DNA from: Micromussa lordhowensis
Taxonomy: Eukaryota > Cnidaria > Anthozoa > Scleractinia > Lobophylliidae
DNA: 64,000 nt
Direction of reading: 5' to 3'
NCBI GenBank assembly: GCA_964020085.1
Contig: OZ026609.1
Coordinates: forward strand, 4,748,803-4,812,802
In this document: piece after piece, positions 12,642 through 25,148 of the stretch
How positions within the stretch are numbered: position 1 is the first letter of the stretch
Layout: the number at the start of each line of letters is the position of its first letter
Position numbers and translations under genes: made by a program
The notes under the pieces: generated by a model
Seen by the model: the letters and a program-made list of their open reading frames with translations, nothing else
What the model was told of the DNA's origin: nothing
The model's database searches: none

Positions 12642-15355
12642 AAACTTTACAATAATATATAATTTTGTACGGAAAATTATGGTTACGAGACTAATTTGAC
12701 GTTCAGGTTAAAAATGGGTTTAATCGTTAAATGTGACTTCCTTTAGGAAATAATTGTTATAAAAAGTCCAAAGACTAGACAAGCCATGTTTCATATTTGA
12801 ATTATATTTCCAGTAACTAAACAGGTTTCATAACACTTGGAATACAGTCAAGTTTGCAAGGACAATTGAAAAGGTTGCATGATGCCAAGTGACTGGAAAA
12901 CCAAAATTAGGCTCAACAATATTATGTACAAGGTATTTTCAATATGAGTACAGAATCTTTAGTTGAAGCTTGAAATGATAGGCCAGTAGTGTTTGAAGTT
13001 GATTTTAGACATACATGAAGTGGTGCATGTTCGCTTAATAGATGTACTTATTTGGGCATTCTAAAATGTCCACAACGGTTTTGTTTTTGGCCACAACATT
13101 TTTGCAGAGCAAAATACTTTTTCTCAATTTGTGATTAAGGGATACAAAATTATTTTTCATTTTGTATTTACTTTAATTACCAGATTTGTACATACAATGC
13201 GTTAAGGTTTTTGAAGTGCATCAATGCTTGCCATGTTAGTAGATTAATGAGAGCATGGCTGGTGGATTTTATTACGTTCAAATGCTGGACTTAATGCATT
13301 TAGTTTGCTTGAGTGTTAAATAAGATAACGAGTTGATTTTATAGGAATTAATATTCATGGTGGCTTTGCAACAGACAAAAATTAATGTCTAGTTAACATG
13401 TAATTTATCAATGAAAAACCCAAAAGCAAACCTTCGCTTTAGATTCAGATTTAATATATATATACTGTTTTCTACTCTAGTCTGAAATGTCAATGTTCAA
13501 TGATACAAGTTCTTGCTGGTAGAAATAACTGCAAAATACAGGTCAACTATTATTATAAACAACAGCAAAAAATATTTCTATCCATACATGACCTTTAATA
13601 ATATCAATACATCCTTGATAACATTTTTTTTATCTCTAATACTGAACAAAACCTAGTGCTGACATACTCCTATAGAATCCAACTTAAGATATTATTTATT
13701 AAACAGTTTCTGAACATTTTTTTCATAATACTATAACAAAACCTGTGCTTGCCTACTGTTTACTGTTTCCAAAATATTTTCTCTACCTTTAAAACTATTT
13801 ATGTTGCGTAAAACTGCTTATAACATTTATTACTGTTTCCATCGTGTAATAACTGTACAGAGAGCCAATGGAATTTTTCTATAACAAGAACATTTTTATA
13901 CCAAATTGTACACGTGGAGGTAATTCATATTGTATTCACAACTACATCAAGAAACAAAATAGTGCTTCAATTCAAGGTAGAACTGTTCAGTTATGTCTTC
14001 TAAATTGTTAGCAGAGCCTTGGTGGTAAAATGTAGAAAGGCACCATAGTGTCGACCAATCAAATTGCTTCAGAAGTTATGCATTTCAGAGTTAATCAGCA
14101 TGTTATAATTTGTTCATGGTACATCTTCACATGTGTTACGTAATATTTGACTCATGCTAGCGAGCAGTGTTCACAATGATTGGTGAAACAAAATGTGAAA
14201 GATTCTAATTGTTCATCATCGTTGCAATTATTCAAACTGAAACTTGCTTGTGGAATAAACTCCAATTTTTGAATTTCCTCTTGTGTGTTGTTCTTAACCT
14301 TTTTCTTTTTAAATTCTTAGGCATTTTGTGCATATGTTGTAGTTAATTTCTGATTTCAACTAGAGTGTGTGTGCTTCATTTCCTTCTAGTTAGAAAATGA
14401 ATTACATATTAAAGTTGAACTCAAAAATTAATTGCAACAGCTCATACAAAATCCTTTTTAAAATAAGAAACAAATTTAAAACTGCTACCAAAGGTATTCA
14501 AGGTTTCCTGATCTAAAAGTCTAGCATTATTTGTTATCATTAATTCATAACTGTATAATTGAAGGCCTGTATGCATATCTGCTTGTTGACTTTTCAAGTT
14601 TTGCATGTGCGCTTCTGCTTAGTGGAAAAACATTGCCCTGTACACAACTGTACTTTTCTCGATGGGTTGCTCTTTGTTTTCGAGAAATAAGGTATAAATG
14701 CAAAGAAGCCTGGCATTTCCTAGCGACGTCTTTTTGTCAAATGCAAAACGAAAGAAACCTTTCGATATATCCATGGAAATCTAACAACAGAAGAAGTTTA
14801 AAGAAAATTGAAAAGGGAAAATGACTGTACAATGCACAACAAAACAATTTTAGTAATAAGTTGCATTTTTCACTTTGGTACTTACTTGCATGCAAGCTTG
14901 ACACTCTTTCATTTTGGGGTTGTTTTTGGAGGTGGGTCAGTTTACTTTTCCTGTAGGAGCTTATAAGGAGGTATGTTATAGGGAAGTCAACCGGGGTAAT
15001 TGACTGGGGGATATATCTTCATAAACCACTAAATTGACTCGATATTAATATGTGCAACTTCCACAAACTTGATCAAACAGGTTTATTAAAATTTTTGGTT
15101 CCAAGTTATTCTTGCCAAGCAAACCTCTACTGTGTTACAGACATTAAACTTCCTGTAAAAAGCACAAGGTAAAAAGGGCCTGAATAATTCTGACCACAAT
15201 ATAATTATTTTTTATTATAAAAAAATCTTTGACTTGAAATGATTGAAAATATTAGTATAACAAAAAACATTTTATTACTGATACTAAAGACTTGCAAGAG
15301 ACAATAATTATTGAACTGTAAATAGTTGTAAATTGCATTGTACTTATTAACTAAA
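12642..15355. other. convergent intergenic region between F-box gene and MEST
   Basis: No gene is supported here. The F-box gene ends at 12641 on the plus strand and MEST ends at 15356 on the minus strand, so this holds both 3' UTRs. A possible AATAAA for the F-box gene is at about 14254. On the minus strand an AATAAA (TTTATT at 15271-15276) lies 80 bases past the MEST stop. One 97-codon open frame at 14531-14824 has no protein-like features. Confidence 0.6.
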
Positions 15356-18300
15356 TTACTTTTCGGGTATCACTTTACTGAGAAAATGTTCATAGGCAGC
15401 AATAAATCCATCTGGATCCTCCCAGTGAGGATAATGACCAATGTCTTCTGATAGCGATGCGTATGTTCCTTTAACAACTAATTCCCTGTTAATAAAATTT
15501 AAAATGATTACTCAAAATGGTCTTTGATAACTCATTGGGTGAATTTACACTAGAAAAGAGTTATCCGACAATGTATATTTATTTAGGAGACGATTTATCT
15601 GCCGAGGCGGATAAATCGTCTAAGTATAAATTAATCTGGTGTTCATCTGTATCATCTTCAAGACATGCTGGCAGACAAATCAGCTGAAGACAAATTTGGC
15701 CTCGTAATTTGTCTAAACACCATATTAATACCTTACATAGTAGACGATTTATCCATCTTGGGCAGATGAATTACCCTTCCCAGATGGATAATTCCTCCCC
15801 ACTATAAATTGGGCCATTCAAACTATGCATGTGGTCTTCCGTCTAGTCTTGGAGTGCAGTTTATAGCACAGTACTGGAGCATTTAAACTAAACTAACCTA
15901 AACGCTCATCTTCAGCCAATCAGAATGATTTAATTTGTGTCCCATAACAAAAGCCTTGAGTAGAACAAAAGGCAAGTATAAATGCACAGTTCATAAATCT
16001 TGATAAGTTTAAAATAAATTAGTCCCCATGTACTGCCCTTTTGCTTGCACGGTTAACCCATTGATCCCCAGACCTTTTTGCCAAAAATGAACTTTTTGGA
16101 CATTTGGAGATCAGCCTGGATATGAGCCAAATTACAGCTTCAATCTTCTCAAAAAGACACTTGCAACATGACAGCATGCCTTTCTTTCCACCAGCATGGT
16201 GTTTTACAATATTTTTGCTTGGGTATGCGCAGAAATCAAAATTTGAATGAGAAAGTGACCTGCATGTACGTCATTAGGCCTTTCGGTTTTTTTATTTATT
16301 TTTTTTTTTGCCTTTCCTTTTTCCTCCATTTCTTATCTTTTTGCTGCAGTGATTGACCTTCTACTAGGCTTGCTTCCAGTTCAAAAAAATTCTGACAAAG
16401 TACCATTGAGATGCGCAACTTTTACCAGGGAGAAGCTACCGTAAGTGTAGTCGCATGAGATTTTGCTCTGAGTTTTTCACTCAAATTTTTGAGCATTTTC
16501 GTGCATATTTCAGGCTCCATTAAGCCAAACACTCTGATCTGGCTATCACTGGAAAGATCTTTTCCTCCTGCAGAACTTGAGTATAGATGATGCCAATTTT
16601 GGTCAATGGTGATGACGTCAGTGAAACAAAGACCAACACTCGTCACGGCTGTTTACAGCCAGCACAGGCATCGATGGGTTAAATATACTTGGAATGATAT
16701 TTTTGCCATCCTCACTTCTAAGGGGAGCATACATCATCCAACATGGCTAAACAGATATTAAGTGAATATATGAAGAACAAGTAAGACGTTTAGTTTTCAT
16801 TAAATCACCTGTACTTGACAAGTGTTTCAGGAGGATTTATAGGATCTGCAGGTCCATATATTAAATGCACTGAAATAAAAGCAAAGAAAAAAATTAAAGA
16901 TACAATTTCATTTTTACAAAATTAATACGCTAGCAAATACCTTTTATTTAGATCTTACCAACGGAAATATATTTTAACCATTCATTGTCAGTATAATTAA
17001 TTTACTGCTCAGCTCAATCCTCATACATATTTTTCTCTTTTTAGTGAAACATAATTTTTCTGGTCAAGAGTACAAAGTCATGTATTTTTAATCTTATATT
17101 CTAATGTATTTTATCTTTTAATTTCCAACATAAATTAGGGGCACTCATTTATCACTGTCTTCAGTTTACAGTATGTGGCACCCACCCTTGTCTCTAAATA
17201 AGGTTACAGTAACTTTAATTTATTTAATACATAAATGTTAAATACTATCTTCAGCTAGGGAATGTCATCTACATGTATGTACCACTAAAATGAAGTTAAA
17301 AAATACACATTCATATTTTTGAAAAATATAAATTAATAAAGATTGTAAATTCCTCCAAAAATACCTACATGCACTCTCCCCACAGAACTGGTTACCTGGT
17401 TTGACCTCCATCCCCCCCCCCTGAATTCCATTTTTTTTTTTGAGACCCCTCCCTAGCCCCCTCAGAATTTACAATACACCTTATTCCAAAATGGCTGCCA
17501 TTTTTAATTAGTGTTCTTTTGTTTGCTTGCAAATTAGCCCTTATTGCCTCGTTCAAGGGAAAATATTCTTTTGTGTTTCGAGTTTAAGAACGAGGCAACA
17601 AGGGCTAATTCGAAGGCAAACAAAAGACCACTAAAATAGTGGCCATTTTGGAATAAGGTGTATAAATTATCTCCCATGAGGTGGGCATACAGGTAGATAT
17701 TTTCTGGAGCTGTATATTATAGATGTGATAGACATGACTTTGTAGTTACCTGGCACTGTAGTTGTTTGCATGATACCAACCCATCTGCCTCTGTGTTCAT
17801 GTCGTTGATTTATATATTGCAGAATGCTGAAAACAGATTGAAATTATATACCACATTAATCTTTTTGGCCAAGAAGTGTGGTTTTCTGCTGGCCGAGGAA
17901 CGAATGACACTGAAGGTTTGACTGTAAAGACAAACAAACTGATCAAGCTGTCCTGGACAGTGTACATTCAAACACTCCTGTGTTATATGCTTCTGTATCT
18001 CTGTGTCTATATCTCTTCGTGCCATAAGGCACAGAAGGCTTTGACATTCTCTTTCCATCCACTTTGGTTTGCTGCTAAAGTTCTGACAGTCATCCAGCTA
18101 CTCATGATTGAAGCTGTCGGCTTTTGATCTTCCTTTCGGCTTTGGCCCAAAAGCGTCATCCTGCTACTAAGAGCTCTCGTCGCGTCACCAATGTTAATAG
18201 AGGTTCGAATGTCTTGCATTTCTGTAATAAGCTGATTTTTATGGGAGTGGGTTATCAGCCCCCAGCCCAAGCCCCAACCTGGAGGGCCAGGGGGTCACAC

Positions 18301-21300
18301 TTCGTCTGGTCTCTACCCTTCGACCTTTTCGGCATGGATGGCCCTACCAGGAGTACAAGACTCCAGCATACATAGCTCTAGGGATCATTGAGACACGCAA
18401 ACTGGTCATCCCACCGCGATAAGGTGACCCCTGTATGAAAACTGCTATCTACGGACAAAGTACAAGTTTTCCTATTAATATATAACTTTGTAAAATATTT
18501 CTGGGAGACCAAGGGGAAATAAAGCTTGTTGTTGTTGTCATAAATCACCTTGGTGCCACAAGATAACCATCCTTATGCCTCATGATGGTCCAAAAGTCTT
18601 GTAACTCTTCTCTTGGAGGTCTTGTGTGAGGACCAAACACTGAAGCAAGGCTAAGAACAAACAAAACATTTAAAAATAGATATGTAAAGTATAATCGCAC
18701 CATCATGCTCATGTCAATACCTTAATGGTCTATATCATGTCAGTGTATATTAGATCCATTGCAAATGAACTTTTCCTTCCTATGCAGTTACATTTGTATC
18801 AAAGCCATAAATTTATAAGAAAATGTTTATGATCGTATTTTTTAATGGCAACTTACTGACATGTCAATGGAAATCAGAAAATCAGAAAAACTACCAGCCA
18901 AATGTTGGTGATTGACCAACTATTGACAAACAAACAGCCAAAAGCTGTCAACCAACAAACAGCTAATGGAATGGTAAGCAAATGCCCATGTAACAAAATG
19001 GCTATTAAATAATGTTGGGAGAACTGAAATTGGGAGATTTTGGAGGCACCAAAGTATTTGACTTCAGATCTCTAACAGTACATGTAATTATCAATTTACA
19101 TTGTTTTACTTCATGGAGAAAGCACTTTCTTAGACTATACCTTCTAGCAAACACAGGATAACTCGTCAGTCTTGCAACAAGAGGTCCAAGCCAGGCATTT
19201 GATGCCAACTATCATAACACAGATTAAAATAATATAGAATTTCAAACTGAACAGCAAGAAGAAGCATTATTAATAACAAATTATGTAACAAAAGTATCCA
19301 GTCCTGAAACAGTTACAGCTAGCTCTGGGCTCAGTGCAACTCAGGAAGCCTGCAACTAAGTATTATGACCAGCAACTACAGTGAGGATTGTCACATAGCA
19401 ACTCCGGGTCTCTTCGTACGAGCGTGATGAACCAGGCTGGCTCGGTTTCCAAGATCTTGTTTGATGTGTTTGTGTGAGAAGCGGGGCTGGCAGATGGGGG
19501 GGTTTCACAAAATAGCTTCACCTTTGCAACTAAGTGGCCAAACTGGCATAATTTTTATGTTGGATGTATTTCCACTGCAGAAGTACATGTATGTGAATTA
19601 CCTTTATTAGTAAGGTTACAAGAGTCCACAAAGCTACAATAGCCGCAAACAATACAAGATTATTTTCCATCATTTTGGTTTTGTTTCCTGAATTTCAACC
19701 CAGTCTACTAGACTAAAATTTCCCATAAGAAGAAACAACACAATTTATCTCAGTAACTGAGCCAGCTAGCCCACCCTCAGAGTACAATGTATAAAAACAA
19801 CCAAACGACATCTCCACTGAGGAATTACTTTAAAAAGATACTGATCTTGAAAGTGCCATATTTAGTTAGTTTCAGTTTCTGGACATCTACTTCAAAACTT
19901 CATGATAAAGTCTTGGATCCAAAGTTAGTCAAGTTGAAATATTTGCAGTATATAAAAAGACCAACCTTTTGAATTACTTTTGGAAAGTTTGTATCTGGAA
20001 AAATACCTGTCAATAGTAATGAAGAATTACAAAAAGGTGCAGATATTATTATTACAGTCTGTAGTAGTATTAATATCTTAATTTATGTATATACCATGGT
20101 AGATCAGAGCAGTTCTATACAATAACTTATCAAAGGATCAGAAGTGCTAAATAGCTCATCATTGCAGCTGTAGTAATGGAATGGTCTTAACCCTGGTTTA
20201 GGCAGCATGAAGTGACTTCACTAGGTTCATTGTGAGAATGAAAAGTTACTTAGTTGAACGGCAGGAAATTGAAAATCTTCTTGTCCCGGACAACCAGATG
20301 GCACCTTTTTCAAGCACTGATACTTCTTTCAACATTTCATCAGAGTAATCATTTATATTTCTTTGTGAAGAGACTACACTGTAAATAAGAATCAGAGTAA
20401 ATTATTTAAAGTGTCTTGCCCAATGGAAGAACTTGATAATTATACGACAATCTTATGCAGGCTTGAACAAGGACCATTCATCAGCAGATGATCTGATTAA
20501 GATACTGCTTTGAAAGACAATCACCGCTAATCAAAAGAATTTCCTGGTGCCCATTAGTATTTCAAGGTTAAGAGAGCAAAACTGTGTGATTATTTTACTA
20601 ATAATTGCCTTTTCTTAAAGACACTGTCTAACTACAGTACTGCTAGATCCATGTGATGTTCAGTGATGGAATGGAACAAGCATACCCAACAACAGCATGC
20701 CAGAATATGAGTGGAAATTACTCCCAGCTTATAAATGTGCTACAAGACAAAGGTAACTAGCACAGGACTTTCAGTCTCTTGAAATACAAATTACTTAGTT
20801 CACCCTTTGAACATACATGTACATACTTTTTCTGACTTAACATAAACAAACATAAATTTGAAACAAACCACCTTATTAAGGATATTTAGTGATTTTCATT
20901 TTATACAGTGATTATACCTCCATTAGTTAAGCACAGCGACTCTATCTTGGTGTATTCTGTTGGATCCTGTTGTTTGGTTTTTCTTTCTTCATATCTAAGG
21001 GATGATAGTCAGAGCAGCGAAATGTTGAATGACTTATTAAGTCAGTATTTTGTAATAATGATTACAAAACAACCCAAAAAAATACAGTACCGCCTGAAGT
21101 CATATGCACATCGGAACGCGTGAACTGCAGGGTCAGAACGCGTGCCGTGCCAGCGAGAGGAATGAGACGAAACCGTGCGGTTCATGAACAAAACCCATGC
21201 GGTCCACACATGAAAACCTAGTTCACAAAAGGCCAACAAAATAAAATCTAACACGGCAACTTTCAGCGAATCAGCAGGGAGAATGTAAGACATCTTTATT

Positions 21301-24300
21301 CTTTTCTCCTTTGAGGTGGAGGCTCTCTACATTTTAGTGACTCTTTTACACAATATATATAATTTTTTCTACTACATGTAGTCATTCAAAACTTTATCTA
21401 AATCCTTTCACAGACACCTCGAAAATGCGACAAAGCGGTCGTCATTTTGTTAAAAACTGCATGCTGCTATGCTACTCACTGTCTCAGAATAGATAGTGAG
21501 TAGCGTAGCCAATCAGAGAACATCATTCACAATAGAATGCCAGTAGATTTATACCAAAATTTGATAGAAACACAGAAAATGTTTTCTGACTACTTGTTAA
21601 GCAGTTGCAGTGTCATTCTGATAAATATTATTATATACTATCTCTGAAAGAGATGTAAACCTCTTCAAGATTAAAACTGACCACTGAATCAGTCCAGTCT
21701 TGACAACTTACATGTAACCATCAGCCAGTAGTTGTTCTCTCAACTGATTTCTAATTATATATTTTATTCATAGAAATTCTCCCTAAAAAATGTAACAAAT
21801 GTATACAAATCTGTAGGGAGAATCTACAGGTGATTTAATAAATTACCTTGCTAACATCTCCAGGGCAACTGTATCACCCAGATCATGTGCTAGAATATGA
21901 ACCTTCTGAATTCCCAGATAAAGTAGAAATTCTTCTTGTAATGTAGCTTGTTCCATCACTGTGTATTCTCTTTCGCGCTTGATGGAACAAAATGAGTGCC
22001 TAGGATTAATTCTGATCTGTAACCATGAATCAGCATCTTATACCTGTCAACTTTTTCTGATTAATTATAGGCTAGGATTTTTATCCTGGGAGTGCCAGGA
22101 GTTGGCAGGTATAGCATCTTAAAGGTAGAGAAGACCAGGGTGGGAAGAACTCCTAAATGAAAAGGTCAGGGATGTTCACTGTTTCGCTTAGGGGAGTAAA
22201 TCAAGGATTTTGGTCTCACAAGTAGGGTGTTCATGACAAAATGCCACAGACTAGTTTTTGCCATCAAAGTGTCTCTTGGAGTGCACTTGAATGGTGTCAT
22301 TTCCATTTTGAGTGGGTCATTTCATTCCATTTTGAGGTCATTAAGTTTTGACATTGTTGGTTTTGTATAAAATTGGCACTCAATATGTATATATGTTATG
22401 GTTTAAATTTACTTCTGGTTTAATTTTTTTTTAAACCAGTTTAAATTTTTCAAACTAGTTTATATTTTTGAAACTGGTTCATATTTTTCAAACTGGGTTG
22501 AATTTTTCAAACCAGTTTTTTTTTTGTTAACTATCTTATATAAAAAGGGAAAATATCATATCTCTTAACATTCCTCTAACCTATTCTCTAGCCTATTCTC
22601 TCCTTTTCTCGCTGAGTTTCTCCTGATTTATTCTCCCATCTACTCTACCCCTTCCCCCAAATCCCCCTTAAGCACTTGACCATGAAAGCAATGGATGCAA
22701 GAGCTCTCATACTTGTTTTAATTATCAGTTCATCACCCCAAGCCCCTCTCATATAAATTTTAATTTATTCATAAATACATATACATTTTAATTTATTCAT
22801 ACATGAACTTTGTCTTTATTACTAAGAAGCTAATCAATTCCAAATAAGAGCTTAGGCCTAATCACTAACCTGAGAGCTCAACCCAAACCACTAACTCATA
22901 TGAAAAGTTCCCAGCCTAACATCAAAGCTAACCATTTTAAATAAGTGCTTAGGCCTAATCACTAACTTGAGTGCTTAACCCAAATTATTAAGACACATGC
23001 TCACATTCTGCTCAAAATTGAAAATTAAACTGGTTTGAAAATTTCAACCCAGTTTGAAAAATATGAACCAGTTTGAAAAATTTAAACTGGTTTAACAGAA
23101 ATTAAACCAAAAATAAAATTGAACCATAACATATATACTGCAGTATTACGTCTAAGAGTATCAACCAGCCAAACCTTCATAAAAGGGCCTTGAGAGCAGA
23201 ATAGCTGTCTCCTTATTTTATAGTGGTACTGTTGGAGTAGTGTCTGTATATGTCTGGGAATGTGATGAAGTGTCCCCTTACACAAATGTAGGAGGGATTG
23301 CCTACTTATGCGACATTAAAAAACACATATTAACTTATTATTTTGTGTCTGGGATCATAACTTCAGGAGTGCCTGCTAATAATATAATATACTAATAACC
23401 TTTATTTAACCTAGGCAGTGTTTATAGCACAAAGGCTGGAGGGGTTGAGTAAACAACTGAAACAAATCATTCAAATTGAACATTGTTAAGAATCTCAACT
23501 GGCCAGAGGCCAACCAATTGGCTATTTACAAGCATAGCTGGGGATTTGAACTCGGGCTACCATGAAATAATTACAAATCCAGATAGTGGACAGAGCAGGA
23601 CTTGAACCCGGGACCTCTGGATTACGAGTTCCATATGCTGACCACTCCACCACGTTGCCTACATCAAAAAAAGTCTCTGTTGCTTCAATTTGCTTACAAG
23701 GGCTGTCTTCCTACGTGCACATGTACAGTTGGTATGTATTAAATATATTAACAGACTTATAAACAATCATTCATAAATTACTCACTGGTTTATCACTAAA
23801 TCCTAAGCCAAGCATGTCTGCTGCAATAACTCTTCCGAACCTTTTCTTCAGTGGTTCCCAAATCTGAAAAATAATGGCCCAAGACTAAAATGTCTGCAGC
23901 AATGGCTGGTTACCACAGGTCTTACACTTCTCATTCAAAAGCCTGTCAAACTCGTTTACTTTATGCATGCAACTACATGCATGTACTACGTTAAAACAAA
24001 GATACAAGGATCTACTGAAAACTTGCTAAAAGATAGACAGTGGACAATGTTTATGTGAGACAGGCAACTCGACCCAGAAAACCAGTGACATGGAAATTTC
24101 TAATCAGCGACAAGCGAATCGAATGCGCTAATAAAATCCAACAGCGACAGGGAGAAGCACTAGAAAAGACAGCAGCATTGACCCTCTTTGGACTCTGTCA
24201 CGTCTGTAAATGTCAGAAACTTGTGTGCTTTTCCACTGAATAAACTCTAAAAACTCAACCTTGTAGTGACAGTGACAGTGACAGATCACTTCATGAACTG

Positions 24301-25031
24301 TGCATGATGTTTAGAGGATGAGGGAGTTCACTCTGAATTATTTAACCACAAGACAGGGCTTTCACTGCATTTCACTGACAGAAACAGTGAATGCCCTGGG
24401 TATCCCCCAATTTTTTTTTTTTTGGGGGGGGGGGGGTTGGGGATTTCAACTGACTGTCACATAACCTTAAGATTTCTTAGCTATATGTCTAAATACCTTT
24501 GACCAGTCATAATTACTTGTTGGAAATCCATGGATACAGAGAACTACAATTCCATCATCTTCTTTAAAACCTCTAAAATCTGCAAATAATTTCATTCTTT
24601 AGAAATCGAGCACTGCAGTTGTTCAGACAAGTAAACAAAGGCCCCTTTATTTCAGGGATTTCAAAGAGGTCCTTGAAAAGAAATCTCTTGCAAAATTGTG
24701 AAATAAAAATAATGGAACTTTGATTTCACGTTAACATGCAACAGAGAGTATTGTTCTTGGACTAAAGCGTAGATCATTTAATACATCATTTAATCCTTCA
24801 AAACTCTGGCAAGTCTGTAACCAGCTGTTACAAAAACATGATCGAGATATTGCGCCAATACCATTGAATCTTACCTTGATAAAATATAGCGTTTCCCTTA
24901 TAATTAAAATACTGCCCCATATTTCTCCACTCTTGTAGCCTTTTAGAGAAACGTGGTGCTGGTAAATTGATAAACGTAGCTATTGCGACCACAGCGACAG
25001 CGCAAACGACTTGAAAATTGGAGATCGCCAT
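15356..25031 (-). CDS. MEST: MEST (mesoderm-specific transcript) alpha/beta hydrolase, 334 aa, eleven exons
   Basis: Exons read on the minus strand: 25031-24875, 24579-24497, 23863-23786, 21977-21847, 20994-20918, 20006-19966, 19208-19141, 18650-18549, 17826-17750, 16869-16809, 15485-15356. All junctions are GT-AG and all phases match, giving 335 codons with TAA. The length is essentially that of vertebrate MEST (about 335). Residues 1-22 are hydrophobic, a membrane anchor (ER in vertebrates). Family marks are in order: HGFPTS oxyanion motif at 69-74, the HDLGD nucleophile motif with Asp138, LCLTNGGIFP, VFGPHTRP, LLQYINQR-like, IYGPADP with Asp280 (likely acid) and GHYPHWEDP with His309 (likely base). 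The predicted role is a serine-hydrolase-fold enzyme whose substrate is unsettled even in mammals. An upstream in-frame ATG at 25091 would add 20 residues; I chose 25031 because it precedes the anchor as in the family. Confidence 0.95.
15545..15810. repeat. repeat with internal hairpins, MEST last intron
   Basis: Contains the hairpin GACGATTTATCTGCC/GGCGGATAAATCGTC (15589-15620) and a further copy of GACGATTTATCC at about 15743. Blocks related to GCAGATGAATTA and GGATAATTC occur in both orientations. It is probably a nonautonomous DNA element. Confidence 0.5.
16053..16682. mobile_element. TTAA-flanked nonautonomous element
   Basis: Starts TTAACCCATTGATC and ends GATCGATGGGTTAA-like (ATCGATGGGTTAA), so the ends are inverted and both carry TTAA, the target site used by piggyBac and Kolobok-type elements. 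Length is about 630 bp. No transposase reading frame is seen. Confidence 0.5.
17475..17662. repeat. foldback MITE in MEST intron
   Basis: TACACCTTATTCCAAAATGG at the left end pairs with CCATTTTGGAATAAGGTGTA at the right, followed inward by pairing of GCAAATTAGCCCTTATTGCC-like and GGCAACAAGGGCTAATTCG arms. It appears nested in another repeat whose ends are near 17350 and 17710. Confidence 0.8.
18236..18541 (+). mobile_element. 3' end of a non-LTR retrotransposon
   Basis: A GC-richer segment with a degenerate open frame is followed by AATAAAG and a (TTG)n tail ending at about 18539, the layout of a 5'-truncated non-LTR retrotransposon with a microsatellite tail. It lies antisense to MEST in the intron just upstream of the 18549-18650 exon, only a few bases from that exon's donor. 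Confidence 0.55.
21425..21560. repeat. interspersed repeat, same family as 50085-50255
   Basis: Shares with 50085-50255, in the same orientation and order, the blocks ACACCTCGAAAA/ACACTTCGAAAA, GCTACTC, AGAATAGA-AGTGA, TAGCGTAGCCAAT and AGATTTATACTAA-like. No coding content. Confidence 0.65.
22388..23137. repeat. 750-bp foldback built from repeated AAACTGGTTTGAAAAATT motifs
   Basis: The ends TATATATGTTATGGTT and AACCATAACATATATA are inverted complements. Each arm (about 150 bp) consists of several copies of an 18-20 bp motif around AAACTGGTTTGAAAAATT, in opposite orientation in the two arms. Between them, 22850-22990 holds two copies of an approximately 83-bp unit (GCTTAGGCCTAATCACTAAC...). 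It lies in a MEST intron. Confidence 0.7.
23395..23665 (-). mobile_element. tRNA-derived SINE-like element
   Basis: On the minus strand 23659-23587 reads as a tRNA-like head: an A-box-like GTGGTGGAGTGG, a CTCGTAA anticodon-like loop and a B-box-like GGGTTCAAGTCC. The acceptor ends do not pair, so it is not a functional tRNA. The body toward 23395 contains a second B-box-like block (GAGTTCAAATCC on the minus strand). It sits in a MEST intron. Confidence 0.6.
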
Positions 25032-25148
25032 TCTAGCACTGCAGTGCAGGCGGAGATTCTGCAAGAAACATGATCCACCCTCCCCTCCCATGACAGATTG
25101 TGCAACGACTTAGTAACCGCGTACTTGGCGACGGAGAAAATCGACAAG
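25032..25148. promoter_or_regulatory. MEST/CEP41 bidirectional promoter and leader region
   Basis: Only 117 bases separate the MEST start codon (minus strand, 25031) from the CEP41 start codon (plus strand, 25149). Both transcripts must start in or near this segment, unless leader exons lie inside the partner gene. I see no TATA box. The segment is less AT-rich than the surrounding introns, as expected for a divergent housekeeping promoter. Confidence 0.75.

Noticed and set aside
14531..14824. 97-codon open frame between the F-box gene and MEST
   Set aside because: No similarity, no splice or promoter context, and AT-rich composition; consistent with chance.
23587..23659. tRNA-Thr(CGT)-like gene on the minus strand
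   Set aside because: The acceptor stem does not pair and the anticodon stem is short, so it is part of a SINE rather than a tRNA gene.
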